In this document: positions 11,101-22,605 of the stretch, piece after piece
Layout of the letters: each line of letters opens with the position of its first letter
How positions within the stretch are numbered: position 1 is the stretch's first letter
Assembly: GCF_024166365.1 (NCBI RefSeq)
Contig: NC_064820.1
Span: 62,721,501 to 62,785,500 of the forward strand
Origin: Elephas maximus indicus
Taxonomy: Eukaryota > Chordata > Mammalia > Proboscidea > Elephantidae
Direction: 5' to 3'
DNA length: 64,000 nucleotides
Notes under the pieces: model-generated
Seen by the model: only the letters and a program-made list of their open reading frames with translations
Told to the model about the DNA's origin: nothing
The model's database searches: none
Position numbers and translations under genes: made by a program

Positions 11101-12269
11101 CGTTCCGCAAGAAGACCCAAAAGGGTAGTATAAAGAATGTGGACACTGTTGATATAATTTGATTCATTCGTTTTGTTCAGAAGACAGAAAGAATGACCCT
11201 GTCTTCTCTTTATAAAATAAATTGTGTGAACTTAACCAAATATTTGATATGGGCCAGTGTTTTATGTCTCCTGGATCTGTAATCACTTGCAGGACCAAAG
11301 TAGAATCAATTGTCTCTGATTAAATGCTGACTCTTCAGTTTTGTTATCCACAGGTTTTGTGGGTCATCTCATAAATGCAGAGCCTTCTGACTATGGAAAA
11401 ACTTCAAAGAAAAATATCCAGCCAAAGCATGGAGCAGTGTGCTTGGAAAAAAAAAAAAAAAAGTTGTTTGGCTAGCAATGAGGTGGACTGAAAAAAGAAT
11501 ATAGTTGTAGGCTGAAGATGAAGGCGAGATGAAAACTGTAGAATATTAAATTATACAGTTGTGCTGTATGCAAAAACAACTTACAAAGAAAGTCCAAATA
11601 TCATTGTTTCATTAGGCTATGGAAAGTACATGGTATTTTTGCATTTTATGTTGAATTTGTGACCATATCCAGCATCCTTGAGGATCCCTTTCTTTTTGTA
11701 AGAAATGGAAGTTTATCCTCATCCCTCAAAGAAACAGAGAAAATCCCTGGTGGGCTTTGGAGAAATAAGAAATTACTTTCTACTCCATTTGGGCTAACTC
11801 TTCAAGTATCTACCTGTCTTCCATAAAGCAAAGTGGTAGATACGGAGGGTACTTAACCCATAGTAAAAATAGATTTACACTGTGCAAGAATAAGTTTCCA
11901 TTTCCAAGAGGTTGTAGATTTATTACATGGTGCCATTTTAGGCTTGCATTGGACCTGGATATTCCTTTCTTAACCACCATGAATTAAGAAGGAAATATAT
12001 TTTATGCCCAGGCATGGGTTTTCCTGGGACTGCCCTTAAGCCAAGGACACCCATCTCAATGAGTACAAAAAACTGGGCCACTTGAAAAATATTCTTGTGT
12101 AAGTTAAATGTTGTCCAACGATTTCCCCCCTTTTATCATTCATTAATTTGGTTCAGAGGTTCTAAAGGAACCATTTTAGTAAGTCTATTACAAAGAATAC
12201 TGCAACCTGTGAAGATTACATCTTTGAGAGCTAGATGGAATTATAGAGATCTATAATATTTTGTGTTTG
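11101..12269. other. Unassigned intron 1 sequence
   Basis: No gene or named repeat. Contains an A-run at about 11447-11462 which may be an old retroposon tail. Confidence 0.4.
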
Positions 12270-14577
12270 TTGGCTTATAGTTTTTTGTTTTGAGGGAATA
12301 TTTATATACATTGAAACACATAAATCTTATAAGTGAACAATTTGGTGAATTTTGATAAATGGATATACCAATGTTAACACATATTGCTAAAAAAATATAG
12401 GATATTTCCATCACCCCAGGATGTTCCTTCATGTTTTTTTTTTTTTTCCCCAAGTTAATCCCTCTACACAAAAAGTTTGGACTTTTTCACTATAAATTAG
12501 TTTTGTTCGTTTTAGAACTTAATGTGTTTCGAGAACATACAGTATGTACTCTTTTGAGTCTGGCTTATTTTGCTCAGCATAATGTACGTGAGATCGATTC
12601 ATGTTGTTACATATGTCAGTAATCCATTCTACTTTATTGCTGAATATTATACTGTTGTATCAATCTATCACACTTTCTCAATTTATTCTCTTCTTTTTGA
12701 TGGAAGACATTGAGGTGGTTTCCAGTTAGAGGCTACCATGAATGAGGCTATAGACATTCTTGTATTTTATATTATTTATAATAATGTGTGTTCATTTATC
12801 ATGGGTTAATACCTAAAGAGTAGAATTGCTGGGATAAAGAGTAAGTGTATATTTAGTTTTATAAGAAACAGTCAAATCATTTTCCAAAGTGGTACTGCCA
12901 TTTTACCTTCTCACAGAGTGTGTGAGTTTCAGTTTTTCCATATCCACACACACATGGTATCAAGGGTGTTTCTAATTTTGGTCATTTTAATGGGTGTTTT
13001 TTGGTATCTCATTGTAATTTGAGTATGTATTTTCCTGATGACAAATGATGTTGAGCATATTTGTGTGTGCTTATTGGCCATTTACATATCTTCCTTTGTG
13101 AAATGTTTCAGTGTTTTAGCCATTTTTTTGTGGAGTTGTTTGCTTTTTTATTGTTTAATTGTAGATTTTTATATAATCTTGAAAAAAGCCCCTAATCAGA
13201 TATATATTTTGTGTTTTTCTCTTGGTTTGTGGCTCGTGTATTTATATATGAGTAGCATCGCTTGATGAGATTACTTTTATTTTTACTCCAGTTTATCATT
13301 TTTCATTTATGGTTATTGCTTTGGTATCCTATCCAAGAAATATTTTCCTATACACATGTTTCAAAGATATCTTCTCAAAATTTTTAGTCCAGCTCAAATT
13401 ATTTTTTCTATATTGTAGAAGGTAAAGATTGAATTTTTTTCCCCCCATATATCAAGTTTTTCTAGCTTCTCTTGAGAAAATATTCCTTTCCCAACTGAGT
13501 TGCTTTAATGCCTTTGTCAGAAATCAGTTGACAATGTAAGTGCTTCTTTAGGTGGACTTTCAGTGTTCTATCTTTAGCCTGTTCATATTGACTCTGCTCC
13601 AGAGACCTTGCTAATTTTATTATTTCTAGTACTTTTTCAGAGACTCCTTATGAATGTCTACATTAATAATCATATCATCTGCAAATAGAGACAGTTTACT
13701 TCTTCCTTTCCAATGGCCCTAGTTTTTTTTTCTTTACTGATCAGGGAAGGACCTCCTGTGCAATGCAGAATAGAAGTAACGACAGTGGACATCCTTGTTT
13801 CCAATCTTAGAGGGAAATCATTCAATTTTTCATCATTAAATAGGATGTAAATGATTTTTTTTAACAGATACCTTTTATCATATTGAGGAAATTTCTTTCA
13901 ATTCCTAGTTTTCTTTTAATATAAATTGATGTTGAATCTTGTCAAATGCTTTTTCAACATTTATTGAGGTGCTCATGGCTTATCTTCTTTATTCTGTTAG
14001 ATTTTCACTGTCTTTTTCCAGTTGCACTAAAGGTTTTTCAATTTTATTTATGTTTTCAAGTGGCCAACTTTGGTTTTGTTAATTTTTTTGTTGTTTATTA
14101 TTTCATTGATTTTGGCTATTTATACTTGTCTTCCTTCTGTTATTTTAGTAGAACCTCTATTTTAGCTACTTAAGGTGGAAATTCAAATCATTGATTTTAA
14201 ATATTTCCTTTTTTTCTAACAAATGTAGGCATTTAATGTGATAAATTTCCCTCTTAAGTACTGCTTTAACTGCCTTCCACAAATTTCTGTGTGTAATATT
14301 TGTATTGTCTTTTATTTATAACTATTTTCTCATTTCCTTGTGATGTTTTTCTTTGGCCCTTGAGCTATTTAAAAGTGTGTTGTTTAATTTCCAACTATTT
14401 GGGAATTTTTAGATATTTTATTGATATTTATTTTTAATTTAGTTGCTTCCAAAGAACATACTCTGCAACATTTCAATCTTCAAAAAATTTTTAGACTTGT
14501 TTTAGGCCAACATGCGGTCTGTCTTCATGAACATTTCATGTACAATTGTGAATACTTCAATTTTGGTATATACCCAA
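12270..14577 (-). mobile_element. Ancient L1 LINE, 3' portion, antisense
   Basis: The plus strand shows the reverse complement of an L1: 3'UTR-like text at the left (for example 'tctggcttattttgctcagca', 'ccaaagtggtactgccattt'), then antisense ORF2 (for example 'atatcatctgcaaatagaga' and 'gacatccttgtttccaatct' of the reverse transcriptase part). All frames are broken. It continues right of an AfroSINE at 14578 and of an RTE at 15748. Confidence 0.85.
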
Positions 14578-14766
14578 AAGACCCGTTGCTTTTGAGTCGA
14601 TTTGGACTCATAGCAACCCTATAGGATAGAGTAGAACTGCCCCATAGGGTTTCCAAGGCTGTAATCTTTATGGAAAAAGACTGGCACATTTTTCACCTGA
14701 GGACTGGCAGGTAGGTTTGAATTGCCAACGCTTTGGTTAGCAGCTAAGCACTTTAACCTGGTGTTG
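14578..14766 (-). repeat. AfroSINE, long form, inserted in L1
   Basis: Plus strand reads 'gttgcttttgagtcgatttg' at the left and 'ggttagcagctaagcacttt' at the right, with the extra block 'gctgtaatctttatgg' between. L1 sequence resumes on its right side, so this insertion is younger than the L1. Confidence 0.88.
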
Positions 14767-15747
14767 CTTAGATATTTTTATTTCGATTAAATTCTGGTCT
14801 AGTTATTCTATCAATTACTGAGAAAGAGTTTTTAAAATCTTCAACTATGATCACCAATTTGTTAATTTTATCTGTTAGTCCTTTCAATTTTTGCCTCATA
14901 TGTTTTTGAGCTCTACCATCGAGTACTCATTTATAATTGTTGTAGTTTCCTGAAGAATTTTCCTTTTTGTTGTTACAAAATGTCCCCCTTTATCTCTAGT
15001 TATACTCCTTCCTTGAAGTCTATTTAGTATGAAATTGGTACAGACACTGTTACTTTCTTAACAGTGTTTTCATGGTATGTATACTTTTTCATATATTTAT
15101 TCAGTTTATATGCATCTCTGTATTTTAAGTGTGACTGTCATGGTCAACATATTGTTGGCTCTTGCTTTATTATCTAGTCTGGAAACTCTCCGGCTTTTAA
15201 TTACAATTTTGGTCCATTTTCCTACATTGCAATGATGAATATGTTAGATCTACCATTTTGCTATTTTACAATTATTCTTTCTGCTTATTTTTGTTTTGGT
15301 TTCTTCTTTCCTGCCTTCTTTTTGTTTAATTAAATATTTTCAAGTATTTCATTTAATTAAATATTTTAAGCACTTCATTTTAATTCCTCTGTTGGCTTTT
15401 CAATTATACATCTTTGTAATTTTTTAGAGTTTATTATAAGGATTATGATATGCATCTTCAACTTATCATAGTCTTTTTAGAGTTACTAATAAAAAACTAA
15501 AAAAAAAAATTTTTTTTTTTTTAGTTTTTTATTGTAATACTAAACACAAAATGTAGTAGCTTTGCAGTAACAGAACTTCATTGACCTCATCCTTTGTGAA
15601 ATTGTTATGATATATACTACATTTGCACTTCTTAAAAATCCCCCCAAAATAATCATATGTATTTTTTAATTAAGATAAAAGCTATACACACACACACACA
15701 TTTGTCTATCACCCAGTTAGAATTTCTGGTACTCTTCATTTCTTCCT
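14767..15747 (-). mobile_element. Ancient L1 LINE, middle portion, antisense
   Basis: Continuation of the antisense L1, with 'tagttattctatcaattactg' and 'tgttacaaaatgtcccccttt' text typical of antisense L1 in mammals. Contains an A/T palindromic run at about 15499-15523 and a short AC microsatellite near 15686-15701. Confidence 0.7.
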
Positions 15748-16785
15748 ATGGCAGCTGTTAAGTGCCTTCCAACTCATAGCGACCCTATGTAAAACAGAAA
15801 GAAACACTACCAGGTCTCGCACCATCTTCACAGTTGTTGTTATGCTTGAGCCTATTGTTGCAGCCACGGTGTCAATCTGTCTCATTGAGAGTCTTCCTCT
15901 TTTTTGCTAACCATCTACTTTACCAAAAACATGATGTCCTTCTCCAGGGACTGATCCCTCCTGATAACATGTCCAAAGTATGTGAGATGAAGTCCCATCA
16001 TCATTGCTTTTAACGGGCATTCTGGCTGTACTTCTTCCAAGACAGATTTGTTTGTAGTTTTGGCAGTCCATGGTATATTCAATATTCTTCACCAGCACCG
16101 TAATTCAAAGGCATCAATTCTTCTTCAGTCTTCCTTATTCATTGTCCAGCTTCTGCATGCATATGAGGCGGCTAAAAACACCATGGCTTGGGTCAGGCAC
16201 ACCTTAGTCCTCAAAGTGATGTCTTTGGTTTTTAACACTTTAAAGAGGACTTTTGCATCAGATTTGCCCAATGCAATGTGTTCTTTGATTTCTTGACTGC
16301 TGCCTTCCACGAGCATTGTTTGTGGGTCCAAGTAAAATGGAATCCTTGACAACTTCAATCTTTTCTTCGTTTATCATGATGTTGCTTATTGGTCCAGTTG
16401 CGAGGATTTTTGTGTTCTTTTTCTTGAGGCATAATCCATACTGGAGGCTGTAGTCTTTGATCTTCATCAGTAAGTTCTTCAAGTCCTCTTCACTTTCAGC
16501 AGGCAAGGTTGTATCATATGCATATCGCGGGTTGTTGATAAGACTTCCTCCAACCCTGATGCCCTGTTCTTCTTTGTATAGTCCAGCTTCTCGACTTTTT
16601 TGCTTAGCATGTGGATTGAATAAGTATGGTAAGAGGGTACAACCCTGACTGACGCACACCTTTCCAGACTTTAAACCATGCAGTATCCCTTGTTATATTC
16701 AAATGACTGAGTCTTATCTATGTACAGGTTCCTCATGAGCACAATTAAGTATTCTGGAATTCCCATTCTTTGCCATGTTATTTCC
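15748..16785 (-). mobile_element. RTE-type LINE, 5'-truncated, inserted in L1
   Basis: Sense on minus strand. Encodes decayed C-terminal and reverse transcriptase sequence (minus 15907-16659). The catalytic YADD box appears as YAYD, and stops and frameshifts are present, so it is inactive. It sits inside the antisense L1. Confidence 0.87.
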
Positions 16786-18090
16786 TTATTGTCGTTCTGA
16801 GTTTCTGTCTGGTGTCATTTTTCTTGAACCTGAAAAACTTCCAGTAGCATAGTTTGTAGTGTAGTTCTGCTGGCAAAAAGATTCAGTTGTTTTTAATCTG
16901 ATAATATTTTCATTTTCCCTTCCTTTTTGAATGATAGCGTCACTGCTTTTTGTTGTCGATTTGTTCTTTTTTTCCCTTTCAGTACTTTAAGCATGTTGTT
17001 TCATTATCTGCTGAATTCCATTATTATGTGAAGAAAGCTATTTTTCATATTATTACACTCTTATATGTAATAAACTACTTTTTCCCCCTCTGGCTGTTTT
17101 CAAGATTTTTTATTTAACTTTGAATCTTAACATTTTGAGTATGATGTGCCTAGGTGTAGTTTTCTTTATATTTAATGAATTCGGGGGCTGAATGAGCTCC
17201 TTAGATATTTAAATTTATATATATATATTTTACCAAATTTGGAAAATATTTTGACTATTACAGGTCAAGTATCTTTTTTTTTTTTTTATCTCATTCTTCC
17301 CTTTTTTCCCTTCTGAGACTCCAGTTACATGTGTATTAGATTTTTGCTAGTGTTCCACAAGTCACTGAGGCTCTGTTCATTTTTTTCTTCTTTCTGTTGT
17401 CCAGTTGTATAATTTTTAGTGGCCTATCTTCAGATTAGTTAATCTTCTGCTGTCTGTAGTCTTTAGTTAAGTCCCTGTAGGACTTTTTGATTTCTGGTAT
17501 TATGCTTTTCATTTTAGATTTTGTATTTGTTTCTCTTTGCATAGTTTAAATTTCTCTGCTGACATTACCTATCTACCCATTCAATATGGCTTTATCTTCC
17601 TCTAATAATGCTTTAAAATAATTTCAACATCTGGGTCATCTTAAGTTCAGTTTCTGTTAACTGCTTTTTTTTCGTGACTATGAATCATATTTTTTTGTTT
17701 CTTCATATGCCTGTTTATTTTTTAATGTACACTGGCTATTATGGATGATTCATTGTGGGGACTCTATTTCAGTTATGTTTCTCTGAAAAGAGTTGAGTTT
17801 TATTCTAGCAAGTAATCCATTTGGCTGCATTTGAACTGTGGTCTGTGCTCCCTGCAGTGGGCAACAGCTTAAGTCTGTTTTTTTCAGCTTCCACCTGCTA
17901 TCTTTACTAGGCCTTCTGGACTGTTCACTGTACGTATCTACTTCATTGATCATCCAAGAATTTGGGCAGAGTTTATATGCAGATTTAAGGCTAATTTTCC
18001 TGCAGCTCCCTTCTTTCCAGGACTTTTCTTCTACATTTGCTGCAGTACCAAACTCAATCCAAAGTATTCCAACGTTAGAATTTCATTGAT
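16786..18090 (-). mobile_element. Ancient L1 LINE, 5' portion, antisense
   Basis: Resumes antisense L1-like sequence after the RTE insertion (for example 'ctgctgaattccattattat', 'ctgttttcaagattttttat', 'gagtatgatgtgcctaggtg'). The right end is not sharp. Confidence 0.6.
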
Positions 18091-18593
18091 TTGAGTAAAA
18101 ATGATATTTCATAAAAAGACTTAGTGCTGGCTTCTTTTACATTCGAAACATATATTGTCAAGTGAAGATAGATATAAGCTCTTGGGATGAGATATTTGAA
18201 TACTGAAAGAAATTATTAGGACTCATTTATAGTATTGTACAGAAACCAAGAAAGCACAATGATGAACTGAGCTTACAGAGAAGGTGATATAGAAATGTCA
18301 GTAATAATGTTAGTGCTTCGATTATTCTTTTAGAATTTTTTGGAAACGTATGTTTACATTTCAGTTTCTACATTTAAAGTATATTTCTATTGGTCATTGT
18401 TTCTGTGGTGCTGTACTTTTATCTTTGTTGTTTTGAAATAAAACTGTGGGCTGCAAGAGGATTTTTAAAAAATTTGAACAAGGTACAGAATTGTAAAAAT
18501 AAAATAATAATGTTAACCATTACTTTCTTTTGCCAACTAATGTATTCCTTGACAGCTTTAACTCTGTGGACACAAAGTATCTTTTTCAACACT
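18091..18593. other. Unassigned intron 1 sequence
   Basis: Between the old L1 and an AfroSINE. No gene or named repeat recognised. Confidence 0.4.
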
Positions 18594-18761
18594 CCAAAAC
18601 CAAACCAAACCAAACCCAGTGCTGTCAAGCCGATTCCGACTCGTAGCTACCCTACAGGACAGAGCAGAACTGCCCCATAGAGTTTCCAACGTGCGCCTGG
18701 TGGATTCGAACTGCTGATTCGAACAGCTGTAGTGCTTAACCACTATGCCACCAGGGTTTCC
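18594..18761 (-). repeat. AfroSINE, short form, with target duplication
   Basis: Plus strand shows 'gctgtcaagccgattccgac' near the left and 'accactatgccaccagggtt' at the right. Flanked by a perfect 11-bp repeat TTTTCAACACT at 18583-18593 and 18762-18772. Confidence 0.93.
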
Positions 18762-18888
18762 TTTTCAACACTAGCATGTTGCAGATTGGTTTGAAGTGTG
18801 ATATCAGTTTTATCGAGGTTGTGAAGTGTCATTCTGCCCACTAAACAATGAAACCAGAGGGATAAATGTTCTAGATCTTCATTTATCT

Positions 18889-19085
18889 AAAAAAAACAAA
18901 CCAAACACATTGCCATCAAGTTGATTCTAACATATAGTGATTCTATTGGACAGAGGGTTTCTAAGGCTATAATCTTTATGGAAGCAGCCTGACACATCTT
19001 TCTTCCCTGGAGAGGTTGGTGGGTTCAAACTGCCAACTTTTTGGTTAGCATATGAGCTCTTAACCACTGGGCCACCAGGTTTCCT
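18889..19085 (-). repeat. AfroSINE, long form
   Basis: Plus strand 'ttgccatcaagttgattcta' to 'aaccactgggccaccaggt', with the extra 'ctataatctttatggaagca' block. Older than the 18594 copy by its divergence. Confidence 0.88.
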
Positions 19086-19394
19086 CTTCAGTTATCTACT
19101 GAATGGTAAGAGGACAGGATCGCTGGTTATTTGAACTACTCCGGCATGTTGATTGGATTGCGTCTAGTATTAGGGATTTAGGTTTAGCAAACTTAAAAAA
19201 AAAAAACCACATTCTGTGGCTATCTGGCTTCATAACCAGGAAAAACTTGAAACTATAGTTACTTAGCTTCTACACACTGGGCTTTTTTGGGATCTGGGAA
19301 GCCAAATCACAGTTAACTTCAAGAGGTGAAGCATTGACCCTCTCATCATTTGTGTAGTTGCTTTTAACTCAGGGCTTTGATCTAGTTAGTTCAG

Positions 19395-19562
19395 GTTTGA
19401 ACCTCTGCTGAGAATTTGCATTTCTAACAAATTCCCAGGAAACTATATGTAAGCATCACCTGGGGATCTTGTTAAACTGTAGATTCAGCATATCTTGGGT
19501 GGAAATGCAAATTCTCAGCAGGGAACTTGTTAGAAATGCAAATTCTCAGCTGAGGTTCAAAC
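19395..19562. mobile_element. MER5-like hAT fossil arranged as an inverted repeat
   Basis: Two 42-bp arms (19395-19436 and 19521-19562) are reverse complements with two mismatches, separated by 84 bp. A partial extra copy of the arm lies at 19502-19519. The text 'gagaatttgcatttctaaca' and 'ggggatcttgttaaac' is MER5-type. The left arm has no MER5 terminal inverted repeat visible. Confidence 0.65.
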
Positions 19563-20407
19563 CAGAGTGAAACAGTTTGATGCCCTGTTTAGCTTAACTT
19601 TACTCCATCAAAGATAAATGAGTGTGACTTGTTAGCCAGCCAGTAGCTTGACTGGTATCTAAGGCTCATCAACTATAGAAAACTGTAAGCCAGCACTGAT
19701 GAGGAACTTTTGTTGAAATGACCATAGCTTGAGGAACCTGAGAGAGCTTAAAGAAAGAATGTGTTAAGTACCAATTTGCAAACCTGTGATTTTCACATGG
19801 CACTAATCTACGACGCTAGCGTTAGCAGTAGAACAAGGCTTTTGTGAATGCTTGATTCACTGAACACCTGTCTGAGCGGTAGGACTGATGAAAAGGGATA
19901 ATGGAAACACAGCACACCTGTGGATGTGAGCGCTTTTATAAATGTGCATGCCGACTTGTTCTTTGTAGTACATAATAGCAGTAGCTTTTGAACGAAAAGC
20001 AGAGATGATTATAACTAGAAAGTGATTCTGTAAGTCATCCTGACTGGTAAGATTGCACACTCTGGAAACACAGATATGAAGACTACTAAGCCACCAATTT
20101 CCTCATGAATGGTACACAAATCCTTTTGACTCATAAGTACGTGGACAAAGGATGATTGACTCTACACATAACCTACCCTGATGAAGGAATTAAGGGAAGA
20201 TAGATGTCAAGATTTGGAAGCAGTCTCTAGAGCAAATATTTGGAGGCATTTTGCAAGGGCCCAAATGTTTAAAAAAATGTCTTAATGATGAAAACTTTCT
20301 GGGAAGCAAATATGTTGATATCAAAACTTAGTTTTTTTTTTTTTAATCTAAGGAATATTCAAAGTATTTTATTAGATAAATTTTGAGGTTTTTTTTCCTT
20401 ATACCAT
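19563..20407. other. Unassigned intron 1 sequence
   Basis: No gene or named repeat recognised; ends in a T-tract at about 20331-20344. Confidence 0.4.
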
Positions 20408-21012
20408 TGTCTTAGGTTTGGTTTTCTAGAGAAGCAAAGCCAGGGAAGCATAGATAGGTAGGTAGGCAGGTAGAAAGAGAGAGATTTATCTCAAGGAAAT
20501 GTCTCACACAGTTATAGAGAGTGGCAAGTCCCAAGTCTGTGGGTCAGGCATCAGGTTGGAGGCTTCTCCCGAGTCACGTAGCTGTAGGGGCTGATGAACC
20601 CAAGATCAGCAGGTAAGACAGTAGGCTGCTGACTCAGTCGGCAGAGGCTGACGAATTCTGAGATCAGCAGACAGTATGGCAGGATGCTGGCTCAAGTCTC
20701 AAGAACAAGAGGTCAGAAGTTGATGAATCAGATGCAAGATTCAGAGCGAGCAAGAGCCAGTGAGCTTTGCCAGAATGTTGATATATATCGGATGCAGGTC
20801 GTACCCCCGAGGAAACTCCTCTTGCAACTGATTGGCTGATCACATCAGATCACGTCATGGAGGTAATGACATTATATTACAAAATAGAGGATAAATATTA
20901 CATAAGTGCCAAAGTACATCATTATGTAACTGCCAAACAATATCGTTGCATAACTGCCAAACCTCTAAGAGTCATGGCCCAGCCAAGCTGACACACAATC
21001 TTAACCATCATA
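20408..21012 (-). mobile_element. ERVL/MaLR-like solo LTR
   Basis: On the minus strand it starts TATGATGGTTAAGAT and ends CCTAAGACA, close to a TG...CA LTR with one terminal change. A 'gccaagctgacacacaatc' block and a 'gagagagatttatctcaagg' block match a family with further copies at 40204-40418 and 58040-58518. No internal genes. Confidence 0.65.
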
Positions 21013-21343
21013 GTCACATAGTCCTGGGTATGTCTATTCTGTTTACGTTTTTCTTTTCAGGAACAGATATGCTTATATCATTTTGTTTACTCTTTGAACA
21101 CTGTCCTCCTGTAGGTGTGTGATGCTTTCTTATGGAGTGAGGGGAAGTAATGTCCAATTATGCATCATTTTAAAAAGATTCATCAAGAAAGTCAAGACTA
21201 CCTTACTACCTACCTTACAGAGCTAAGCAGAGCAGAGGTGCATGTGCTCTGAAAATGTGATTACTGCTTCTTATGCTGCCATTCCTCTTCATAGCCTACC
21301 AAGGAGCTCAGTGAGTTATATCTCAGGTCCTCAGGAGGGTCTT
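21013..21343. other. Unassigned intron 1 sequence
   Basis: No gene or named repeat recognised between the solo LTR and the next SINE. Confidence 0.4.
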
Positions 21344-21532
21344 GTTTTTAGTACCAGTTGCCACCGAGTCTACTCTGACTCATGGCGACCCTATGTGTGT
21401 CAGAGTAAAACTGTGCTCCATAGAGTTTTTAATGGCTGGTGTTTTGGAAGTAGGTCAACAGGTGGATTTCTACCTCCAGCCTTTTGGTTAGCAGCTGATC
21501 ACATTAACCGTTTGCATGACCCAGGGACTGCC
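21344..21532 (-). repeat. AfroSINE, third subfamily
   Basis: Plus strand begins 'gttgccaccgagtctactct' and ends near 'catgacccagggactgcct'. It has the internal block 'tttggaagtaggtcaac' shared with copies at 50118, 59890/60537 and 62693 but not with the other AfroSINEs here. Confidence 0.82.
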
Positions 21533-21865
21533 TGGCTCTTAATAGGAGAGAGATAATTCATTAGACACATTTCTCAGAATTCAGCTCACCTGGGCAGGCT
21601 GGACATTGTAGAGTGTAGACCCTTCTCAGCAAGAGTCAAACATATTATGGTGAGATCTGTTGTCACTGTATTGCTGGAAGAGGTGGCTAGTGACTACAGC
21701 AGCTGGTAGAGACCTCTGTGCTCTTATTTCACATCCCCTGGGATCTGGGCCTAAATGTCAGATTACTCAATCTCCTCTTACATACATCCCTGAGGCCTTG
21801 ACAACGTGCACCTGCCCTGGCTTCCATGAGGCATTTGTTAATACATTGGATTGCAAGCCTTACTG
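21533..21865. other. Unassigned intron 1 sequence
   Basis: No gene or named repeat recognised. Confidence 0.35.
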
Positions 21866-21975
21866 ATCAGAATCATAGGCGCAGCTTTAAAAACCATAGA
21901 TTCCTGGTCCTTCCCTGAATATTCTAATTCTGCAGGTTACAGGTGGAGCTCTCTAAGTTTGAGATTCTTGAATCT
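21866..21975 (+). mobile_element. MER5-like hAT fragment (tentative)
   Basis: Contains 'agaatcataggcgcagcttt', 'accatagattcctggtcctt' and 'attctaattctgcagg', in the order seen in MER5-type elements. Terminal repeats are not clear. Confidence 0.4.
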
Positions 21976-22282
21976 AGTTCACCCTATGAGGATTCAGTTT
22001 TATATTCCTGAACAGTGATGAGATTATTTCAGGGAAAGCTTTAGTATACTTTACCCAGATCCATGAGAAAAGTTTTGAAGGATTCTTCTCATTTTGTAGC
22101 TGATGGAGAGGCCCTTTCATTTTTATAAATTAACATCTGCATACAGGAAGTGTGAATGTCAGAAATGTTTAATGATTATTTTTTACGTTTTAAGTTTAAT
22201 TTTGTTGTGTCAAACTTATATATGGGGGAGGTAGTTCCTTGGCTATACAGAGCCAAGGAGGGATGTGGGGCTTGGGCTTTCA
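21976..22282. other. Unassigned intron 1 sequence
   Basis: No gene or named repeat recognised. Confidence 0.35.
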
Positions 22283-22492
22283 ACCAAACCAAAACCAGAC
22301 CTGTTTCTGTCAAGTTGCTTCTGACATAACAACCCTATAGGACATAGTAGAACTATCCCATAGGGCTATGGATGTAATCTTCGCAGAAGCAGGTTGCCAC
22401 ATCTTTCTCCCACAGAGTGGCTGGTGGGTTTGAACTACCAACCTTTCAGTTAGCAGCCAAGCACTTTAATTACTGTGCCATCAGGGATCCTT
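22283..22492 (-). repeat. AfroSINE, long form
   Basis: Plus strand 'gtttctgtcaagttgcttct' to 'ttactgtgccatcagggat'. The flanks GCTTTCAACC and ACTTTCAGCC look like a decayed target duplication. Confidence 0.87.
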
Positions 22493-22555
22493 GACTTTCA
22501 GCCAGTCCTCCTGTTTTCCTGCCCTGGCGATCAGCTGTCCCACAATTCTGCTCTG

Positions 22556-22605
22556 ACACACATGGGGTTGCAAGGAGTTGAAGTCAACTCAACAGCAACT
22601 GGTGT
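22556..22605 (+). repeat. AfroSINE 3' fragment
   Basis: Short piece with 'ggggttgcaaggagttgaag' and 'tcaactcaacagcaactgg', the AfroSINE 3' end; the rest is missing. Confidence 0.55.

Noticed and set aside
15499..15523. A-run next to T-run as a possible functional hairpin
   Set aside because: Simple A/T palindrome inside decayed L1 sequence; a similar one at about 55874-55900 suggests ordinary simple-sequence drift.
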